Part shown: positions 17,562 through 23,578 of the stretch, in pieces
Layout of the letters: every line of letters starts with the position of its first letter
Numbering within the stretch: position 1 is the stretch's first letter
Source of the DNA: Acrasis kona
Lineage: Eukaryota; Heterolobosea; Eutetramitea; Acrasida; Acrasidae
Reading direction: 5' to 3'
DNA length: 23,578 bases
NCBI GenBank assembly: GCA_026419775.2
Contig: JAOPGA020001594.1
Coordinates: 1 to 23,578, forward strand
Notes under the pieces: model-generated
Told to the model about the DNA's origin: nothing
Databases searched by the model: none
The model's input: only the letters and a program-made list of their open reading frames with translations
Translations under genes and position numbers: made by a program

Positions 17562-18869
17562 ATGATGCGGTCACTGATAACATACGGTAGCACCATAGCG
17601 TTGCAAAGTCCCACATTTAAGCGCTACCTCAGCGCAGAAGAAAGCGGAAATCTCTCGTGCAACAGTCAAACTCCAGTTCAAAACGAATATTTTATTATTG
17701 AAAAAGCACCAAGGATTGGAATAGAGAGATATACGAACTCAAAGGAGCAGAGAGATGCCTCGCTTGGAATGCCTGTACAATATTATGACTTGATTCACCT
17801 CAGGTCTATGAGTGGAAAGTTTGTCCTGGCAGACGACTCCGGAAAAGCACTATGCAATGCAACAATACCCCTGTTATGGGAAACTTTTTCAATTAATTCA
17901 TCTACTGGAAGGGATCACGGACCCATTAGTACGGGGGCAACAATCAATTTATTCTCAGGACAGCATCATCGTTACTTGGTGGTGGAAAGAAATCTAAGGG
18001 TAAATTGTGACAGAAGAGAACCAAAAGAGTTTGAAAAGTTCAACGTCATATTAATCAATCAGTACACCAGGCCCTATTACAACACAACACAAAATCCATA
18101 CATGTCACAACCAAACTATACAATCCATCAAAACTACACACAACCACCACATATATCAATGTATCCAAGCATGCAACCGCAACAACCACAACAATATCAA
18201 CTACCAACGAGCTATAACACACAATATCCTTCGCTACCTGCACCAGCCTATCAGACAACATTACCATACTATCAACAATACGTAGTCAACACGCAGCCAC
18301 AACAACAACAGCAACAACAACAACAACAGCAATTCTTACCCTACAATCCTCCTATACAAGCCAACGTATTGAGAGCGTCTCCCGAACCATCACCTCAAGC
18401 AAAATTCGAGTCCATGTACAGCCAACTCAAACGCGAAACCGTTCAAAGCGGAAAGTTACAAATCACACAAAATTATTTCAAGGATCAGTCGACGCCCATA
18501 CTTTTAGTAGACAATGTGATTAGCGTCCTACGCGAATTCACATTATCCAATTACAGGATGGAATCATTAAAGTCAATGATCTATGAAGAAAAGATTAAAG
18601 TACCAGTGGATCACTTACAGGATATTATTGGTTTATATCAACAGGACTGCGATCGGTTAAAGTCATTAAAAGTTCTAATGGAACAAAAAGATATTGCTGG
18701 AATCAATTGCAAGCAGCTGTGTGTTTTGTTGAGATTGTTTAGTGTAGACTATCACAGGAGTCAGGCCCTCAAGTCCTTAAAAAATTATTTGATCGACGCC
18801 GACAGCGTTGAGATTGCTAATGAATTTCGTTTTGTTAAATTTTCTGAACAAGCAATAAATGAAGTGTGA
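17562..18869 (+). CDS. Beta-trefoil (fascin-like), polyQ and DUF4476 protein
   Basis: The 435-residue, intronless protein has three parts. Residues about 5-168 hold three repeats of a beta-trefoil pattern: start of strand GSTIALQS / DLIHLRSMSG / ATINLFSGQH, then a Y/F-L/V-A/V-E/D turn, then an L-C/N-C-N strand, and usually an E-F ending (WETFSI, EKFNVI). Fascin and other actin- or sugar-binding trefoils use this fold. Residues about 170-280 are a Tyr/Pro/Gln-rich linker with a polyglutamine run (CAA/CAG at about 18300-18331). Residues about 283-430 match the DUF4476 style of tandem helical units (TLSNYRMESLKSM, then DCDRLKSLKVL, then DYHRSQALKSLKNYLID). Function is unknown; cortical actin or surface binding is a guess. 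No AATAAA is visible near the stop. Confidence 0.75.
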   Translation: MMRSLITYGSTIALQSPTFKRYLSAEESGNLSCNSQTPVQNEYFIIEKAPRIGIERYTNSKEQRDASLGMPVQYYDLIHLRSMSGKFVLADDSGKALCNATIPLLWETFSINSSTGRDHGPISTGATINLFSGQHHRYLVVERNLRVNCDRREPKEFEKFNVILINQYTRPYYNTTQNPYMSQPNYTIHQNYTQPPHISMYPSMQPQQPQQYQLPTSYNTQYPSLPAPAYQTTLPYYQQYVVNTQPQQQQQQQQQQQFLPYNPPIQANVLRASPEPSPQAKFESMYSQLKRETVQSGKLQITQNYFKDQSTPILLVDNVISVLREFTLSNYRMESLKSMIYEEKIKVPVDHLQDIIGLYQQDCDRLKSLKVLMEQKDIAGINCKQLCVLLRLFSVDYHRSQALKSLKNYLIDADSVEIANEFRFVKFSEQAINEV

Positions 18870-18935
18870 TTGTTAGTGATGGGTGGTTTTGTTTTTTAAG
18901 AGTTTGTGTTTTTGTTGTAATCAAATGATTGAAAG

Positions 18936-20700
18936 ATGATGACAAAGCCCAATGAGGAGGTGCTTTATGACTCGGTAGATCAGGACGAAGATGAGTACGG
19001 AGGACAGGGATATACGTTCGACGAAGCGTTGGATAAAATAGGAATAGGTCCCTATCAATATTTATTGATGAGCGTGATGGGTGCAGGATATTTTGTACGA
19101 CAACATTTTCTCACGTTACTAAAATCTCAGTTCGATGGAGTCGAATTAAATCTAGCAAGTTTTATTGTGCCGCATCTAACGAGGGCGTATGACATTACAC
19201 CTGTTCAGGCTGGCGGCGTCGAGAGCATCGTCTTTGCAGGGATGGCAGTTGGAGCATGGTTCGGAGGTATAATATCTGACCGTTACGGACGCAAAATCAT
19301 CTTTTTGTCGTCCATTCTTGCAATGTCGGTGTTCGGCCTGCTGAGCGCGCTTGCACCAAACTATTGGGTATTCATGTTACTAAGGCTAGGTCTTGGCATT
19401 GGACTTGGGGCGTTGGCGCCCACCGATTTCTCGCTCCTCATGTACGTCGACCTCAACATTTATCGATAACCCGTAGGGAGTATACACCGAGTCGAAACAG
19501 GGGCGTTGTTCTTGGTGGTGAGTTGATGCTTCGAATGCCTAAATAACAATGTAGCGCTACAAATATTCGGTGCACTTGGACAAATGTATACTTGTCTCAT
19601 TTCGTGGTTGTGCCTGACGTACTTACCGAAAGATGATTGTAAGCGGCCTTTTCTTTTCCTTTTTTTGACTTTTTAGCGTGGAGATACTTGATCGTTGTTG
19701 GTGCGTTGCCAGGTTTTTTAATCTTCTTTGGAAGATTATTCGTCAAGGAGTCTCCCCGATTCATGCTGCTTAATCATCGGTACGAAGAGGCCAGGCAAGT
19801 CCTTTACAGCATCACAAAGATGAACGGAAAGGCCACCTTGCAAGGTCGGCTGGTGGCGCCTCATGTGAAGGGAAGCATCGGCTTCTTCGCTCAATTCAAA
19901 GGAATATTCGTAAACGGATACTGGAAGTTATCATTGTTGTTGTGGATCATGTGGTTTTGGTATGAATGATTCGTCACGACGTCACTAAAACATTTTTAGC
20001 ACCAGCTATGGCGGATGGGGCTTCAACTTTTTCGTACCCATCGCATTCACCAAACTAGGAACCAACGAGTTCCTTGCCACTTTTTACGTGCAGAGCGTCA
20101 ACTTGGTAGCGTCCGTGGTCACCATACTCATCATTGAGAGAATACCAAGGAAGAACTTCATGGCCATGACGTATTTACTTTCAGGGATCGCCACCATGTT
20201 GATCGGCCTCAGCACCAACACCAATTATGTGATCGCACAGGCTGCAATCTCTAGTTTCTTGTTGAACATTCCGTGAGTGGTCCTTTTTTAATTGTCTAAC
20301 GCATCAAAGGTGGGGCGTCATTTACGTGTACACTCCTGAGAGTTACCCTACAATGTTTAGAGCGTTTGGAATGGGGACGTGTGCTGTGTTTACGAGAATA
20401 GCAGGAACAGTGACCCCGGTGGCAAGTCAAGCCTTGGCAGAACATGGTCATTACTTGCCATTCTTGACTTTTGGAATCGCATTGTTTGTGGCTGGAGTGG
20501 TTGCAGTCTTTTTGCCTTCCGAGACTTTGGGAAAGCATCTTGACGACATTTCGCCATCAATTGTAAGTGAAGGTCATGTAAAGGAATACACAAACGAAGC
20601 AATCCAAGTGGAGGATGCACTATTAACACTTGGTTCGCCTGTGGATGATTCAAAAGATCCAATCGTCGCCAGACTTTTGGAAGCAGAATGTAACAAATAA
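18936..20700 (+). CDS. MFS transporter, SVOP/sugar-transporter-like, seven exons
   Basis: Exons are 18936-19094, 19131-19441, 19477-19517, 19555-19638, 19677-19959, 20000-20272 and 20310-20700; the six introns are 35-40 nt. The total is 513 residues, a normal size for a 12-helix transporter. The first intron (36 nt, 19095-19130) has no stop and is a multiple of three, so it reads through as 12 extra residues; removing it gives GAGYFFDGVELNLASF, the family pattern of helix 1. The MFS loop motif GGIISDRYGRKIIF follows helix 2, and SPRFMLL is the sugar-porter-type helix 6 exit. Other joins restore LLMEYTPSRNRG, MWFCTSYGGWG and NIPWGVIYVYTPESYP. The substrate is unknown; SVOP relatives include organic-ion and sugar carriers. 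An acidic N-terminus and an acidic C-terminal tail are likely cytosolic. AATAAA contains the stop. Confidence 0.92.
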
Positions 20701-20742
20701 AAAACAGTACAAAAACATGGAACACCAAATTAAATATTAAAC

Positions 20743-20962
20743 TCATGTCATTTGAGTGAATGAATTGCTCATCTTTTTAGATGTACAGCGAATTTCATTC
20801 TTGAAACGATTCTTCGTTTGATGTGAATGTGTATCTTGTAGGGGATATGTCTTTTGCACCGTTCACTTTCAATACTTCCAACATTTTACATAGTTATAAT
20901 TCTTCAGATCTTTGAACAGTTGTTGAGTTTGTGTTCTCTTGTCGATGTAACAAATCTTTACC
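20743..20962 (-). CDS. Possible small gene or gene remnant, last two exons
   Basis: Minus-strand segments 20890-20962 and 20743-20850 can be joined across a 39-nt GT..AG interval (20851-20889), giving a frame that continues to TGA at 20743-20745. The joined peptide of about 60 residues is basic and protein-like (KICYIDKRTQTQQLFKDLKN then TKNRFKNEIRC and SKKMSNSF). A CTAG acceptor lies just upstream (20963-20966), but I could find no in-phase upstream exon with an ATG before the Tnp2-like gene end. Without splicing, a second frame gives a 29-residue ORF from ATG. It may be a gene truncated by the neighbouring transposon or a very short gene. I do not recognise it. Confidence 0.3.
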
Positions 20963-21071
20963 CTAGCAGAAAATTATGAATTGTTATTTGTAATTTTTGG
21001 TATCCTTTTTTAAAACATATTTATTTACCTTTTGGAAATAATAATTATCTAACCTGTATTCGTATTTATTG

Positions 21072-21106
21072 TATAAGTCATTAAACACACATTATATGTC
21101 ATTAAA
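21072..21106. repeat. Two near-identical 14-bp direct repeats beyond the Tnp2 gene
   Basis: TATAAGTCATTAAA (21072-21085) and TATATGTCATTAAA (21093-21106) differ at one base and are 21 bp apart. EnSpm/CACTA-type elements carry short subterminal repeats that bind transposase, so these may mark that end of the element. The tract is AT-rich, which weakens the case. Confidence 0.35.
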
Positions 21107-21140
21107 ACAATTATTTTTTTATTCATTTATTAATATTAAT

Positions 21141-23578
21141 TTAAGAACTCACATCAACTAGGGTGCGGTACGGATTAACATAATCGTTGTTATTTCCTTT
21201 GAGTTTGTATACAATGGGATCACAAACATCTACAGCCACCAGCTTTTTGACAATCTGGGATCCTGATACAAGAGTAAACCCTAACCCAGGATCAAGCGAC
21301 GTTAATCTGTACTGCCCTGTTGCATGTACTCCATAATCATTATGTAATGATACAACAGCAAATAAATGATTGTTAAAGAGGACAAATGCCCTTATGACGC
21401 CAATATAAGATGTTTTTTCGATATATGGATTATTTCTCTCAGCGTTGGGAAATACTAGCTCTACAATATAAGATTGCCTTACAACTGGCCTTTTGTAGAG
21501 TGTCGAGTGAAATACAACCTCGTTAATCATTGCACGATTGAATACTTGATAATGAGAAACACTGAGTCTAGCATCATGAAACAACGTGCGCATTAAGTTG
21601 ATATCCAGTTTATGATCCGTGACACTTTTTCCTTTCAGAATGTACTCAGAGCCATCCCAGCTAGTACATACAATACCCTTCTTTGAATCGCCATTTCTTG
21701 TCAGTAGAGTTGTTGGAAGTGGTAGATTTGTATTATTATATCCCTCTAACGCTTCTAGCATCCCATACAATCTAATGTCCCTAAACATGGACTTATCGAT
21801 ATTGCCGGTCCCATGAGTAGTATTCCTGATGATTGACAGAAGGTTCTCCAACTCAAAGCACCATACATTACAGAGTGGTCCTTGATATTCGATATATCGT
21901 CTGAGTTGTCGTAGTAGCTGCATCTTGAATGTAATGCGTTTTGTATCGAATTTCGATTTGATGGTGTTAACAATTTCATTGCCAAGCTGGTCAATCTTGT
22001 CAACATCTTCACTGGTGTACTTTTCTTTAACAAGTAAGCGAACAAGGTTCTGCAGCTTCAACCAGATGCTAATAATGTAATTTGGTAGGTTCTCAACGTT
22101 GGATAGTAGAACTGGCATGTACCATAAAGTGTAATACTTGAGCTCATCTGCCTTCATGCTGTTGATATTAGAGAGGTCACGAAAGCATCTATGATTATCA
22201 TGAGAACTTCGAAATATCATTGTTTTTGTAACAGTTATGATGTCTTTTTTCAAAGTTGGTACAGCCTTGTAACAAAAGTCAAGCAACTGATTAAAGACAC
22301 CTTTTACAAAGAAAATGTGCATGATGTCGATTGGTGATCCCTTCACTGGACAAAAGTAGGAAATGCATGTAAATACTGATAAACCGTGTTGACCATTAAC
22401 AGTTTCATTACAATCAATTGCGTTCAATCCATCTCTCAAGTGAGTTGTTCGATCTCGTAGTTGTTCGCTCTTATTGTTTGGCCAATAAATATGTTTGTTC
22501 ACTTGGCCATTCTTCTTCTTACCAATGACAACAGACTCTCCAATACTATAGTCAATATAGTTACCATTATAGCTACCCCATGATGTCTGCTTTTGTACAA
22601 GATATCTAGCTTGAAGATCACAATCGTTAGAAATTAAAGCAATCTTCCACTCTTCTCTGCGCTTTGTGTAACTATTGTACATTGGAAATGAGTGAGAATA
22701 AGAGTATTCATATTCCCAAACCGCTGGTAGTAGAACATCATCTATGCAATCTGGTTTAACCAAATACGTCTGTAATGCTGTTACAAAAGCGAATCTAGGT
22801 TGCCTTCGAAGTTCCTTTGGTAACATCAAATTTTTAATAACTGCCGGCCATGTATCTTTATATGAACTTTTGGATGTTTTTAGTCCATCGTACCCAACAG
22901 ACGAGTATATGACATTTTGATTTGGAAACAAATCGATTGTACTTCTTCCAACAGTGCCATCATACCAGTCTTGATAACCTTGGTGTGCTCTATCAATTTT
23001 ACTCAATTCCCTGCTGAATTTTGTAACTATTTCCGCAAATGATTTATCGCCAGCAAACATCACACTCAAATATGATGTGTATGGAGTGTAGTGCACCAAG
23101 GATTTCTTTGTACTTTTGCAACATGGGCATTCAATATTCTTCGCAATCTTTTCAGTAGTAGGCCAAACATATCGATGGCAAACTCCACATCCGGTGAGTT
23201 CGTAGGTAACAATCCCAAATTCATCCAATTGCTTTATCATTGTATTGAAATTTTTTGGTACATTGTGCCCGAGCATTACTAATAAACCAAGAAAAGAGTC
23301 CAAGGTAGATATACTGAGTCTGTGAGTCTCCTTCATGCACAAGAGATATAGCATTAGGTACATATTCGTAACAGATCCCCCAACTATATCCTTCCAGAAT
23401 TTTGACGGAGTGGGTTTTGTTTTATGTTTGTCTCGCTTGTGTTTATCAAAGAATTCGAACCACAAATCTCGGTCTCTTCTGGGGTCACTCTTATAAATGT
23501 TTGGATTTGCAATATCCTCTTCAATATCTGATTCGTCGCTATATTCAAATTCGTAGTTGAAGCCGTCTTCGTCACTCC
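21141..23578 (-). CDS. Tnp2-like transposase (EnSpm/CACTA-type superfamily), 5' end outside the window
   Basis: The frame is open from the TAA at 21141-21143 to the window edge, at least 811 residues; no ATG is visible at the true start. The Tnp2 pattern is clear: GYDGLKTSKSSYKDTWPAVI (catalytic Asp, codon 22887-22889), then LPKELRRQPRF, then the second acidic site in LISNDCDLQARYL. KGSPIDIMHIFF is the equivalent of the D-MH block, and GPLCNVWCFELENLL supplies the third acidic residue (Glu). A Cys pair cluster (CGVC..CPCC) about 90 residues before the first Asp is a likely zinc site. The visible N-terminus is strongly acidic. There is no internal stop, so the copy may still code for an active enzyme. 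Terminal inverted repeats were not found on the side inside the window. It belongs with fungal and protist Plavaka/EnSpm-like elements rather than plant CACTA in the narrow sense; this is my judgement from motif order. Confidence 0.85.
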   Translation of the reverse strand, partial: SDEDGFNYEFEYSDESDIEEDIANPNIYKSDPRRDRDLWFEFFDKHKRDKHKTKPTPSKFWKDIVGGSVTNMYLMLYLLCMKETHRLSISTLDSFLGLLVMLGHNVPKNFNTMIKQLDEFGIVTYELTGCGVCHRYVWPTTEKIAKNIECPCCKSTKKSLVHYTPYTSYLSVMFAGDKSFAEIVTKFSRELSKIDRAHQGYQDWYDGTVGRSTIDLFPNQNVIYSSVGYDGLKTSKSSYKDTWPAVIKNLMLPKELRRQPRFAFVTALQTYLVKPDCIDDVLLPAVWEYEYSYSHSFPMYNSYTKRREEWKIALISNDCDLQARYLVQKQTSWGSYNGNYIDYSIGESVVIGKKKNGQVNKHIYWPNNKSEQLRDRTTHLRDGLNAIDCNETVNGQHGLSVFTCISYFCPVKGSPIDIMHIFFVKGVFNQLLDFCYKAVPTLKKDIITVTKTMIFRSSHDNHRCFRDLSNINSMKADELKYYTLWYMPVLLSNVENLPNYIISIWLKLQNLVRLLVKEKYTSEDVDKIDQLGNEIVNTIKSKFDTKRITFKMQLLRQLRRYIEYQGPLCNVWCFELENLLSIIRNTTHGTGNIDKSMFRDIRLYGMLEALEGYNNTNLPLPTTLLTRNGDSKKGIVCTSWDGSEYILKGKSVTDHKLDINLMRTLFHDARLSVSHYQVFNRAMINEVVFHSTLYKRPVVRQSYIVELVFPNAERNNPYIEKTSYIGVIRAFVLFNNHLFAVVSLHNDYGVHATGQYRLTSLDPGLGFTLVSGSQIVKKLVAVDVCDPIVYKLKGNNNDYVNPYRTLVDVSS

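Larger units (their letters stand above)
20701..21140. other. Gap between the MFS gene and the Tnp2-like gene
   Basis: These 440 bp contain the uncertain two-exon remnant (20743-20962) and an AT-rich tract with 14-bp repeats. TTTATT at 21118-21123 and nearby is the reverse-strand AATAAA for the Tnp2-like gene. Nothing else is supported; the boundary of the element must lie somewhere here if the MFS gene is intact. Confidence 0.5.

Noticed and set aside
1-23578. CRISPR arrays, bacterial operons, tRNA or rRNA genes
   Set aside because: No spaced repeat arrays, no tRNA cloverleaf or rRNA-like sequence seen; all genes are eukaryotic in type with introns and AATAAA signals.
21141-23578. Start of the Tnp2 protein at 23465
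   Set aside because: That position is a TTG in the middle of a frame that stays open to the window edge, so the true start lies outside.

Overview
This is a stretch of a compact, intron-bearing eukaryotic nuclear genome, most likely from a unicellular protist. It carries eleven host genes that can be named or clearly delimited, plus two DNA transposons, one at each edge. The host set is: transaldolase, a BBSome-interacting BBIP1-like protein, a KHA/F-box/SPRY protein, RACK1, exocyst Sec15/EXOC6, a TALE homeodomain protein, a KMT5A/SET8-like methyltransferase, sphingosine-1-phosphate lyase, a probable mitochondrial P-loop ATPase, a beta-trefoil/polyQ/DUF4476 protein and an SVOP-like MFS transporter. 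TALE, KMT5A-like, exocyst and BBIP1 genes together point away from bacteria and yeast-like fungi and towards an amoeboid or amoeboflagellate protist (heterolobosean or amoebozoan are my guesses). The sequence alone does not settle this.

Layout. 1-776: degenerate sequence, including a possible 3' terminal exon with a poly(A) signal and a broken acidic ORF. 777-3095: an ISL2EU/Harbinger-like (DDE_Tnp_4) transposon bounded by 17-bp perfect inverted repeats and flanked by TTAA/TA; it carries a zinc-finger ORF and a two-exon DDE transposase. 3280-4248: transaldolase, tail-to-tail with a two-exon BBIP1-like gene at 4267-4509. 4628-6445: KHA/F-box/SPRY gene. 6660-7684: RACK1. 7746-10592: Sec15. 10839-12092: TALE gene, tail-to-tail with the SET8-like gene (12118-13977, minus). 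14005-15821: S1P lyase (minus). 16032-17477: ATPase. 17562-18869: trefoil/DUF4476 gene. 18936-20700: MFS transporter with seven exons. 20743-20962: weak remnant or small gene (minus). 21141-23578: Tnp2/EnSpm-like transposase (minus), running off the window.

Two genome-wide habits stand out. First, introns are extremely short: I could place 19 by protein continuity, and 18 of them are 35-42 nt (RACK1's is 68), all GT..AG, several with a CTAAC/CTAAT branch-like motif near the 3' end. Second, the poly(A) signal AATAAA overlaps the TAA stop codon in six host genes and in the DDE transposase. This fits intergenic gaps as small as 18-27 nt and implies almost no 3' UTR.

The genes do not form a pathway. 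They are housekeeping, signalling and chromatin genes packed side by side, bracketed by transposons. Several gene starts need care: four open frames (F-box, RACK1 exon 2, TALE exon 1, Tnp2) extend upstream through TTG codons, so I used the first real ATG or the intron-joined start.
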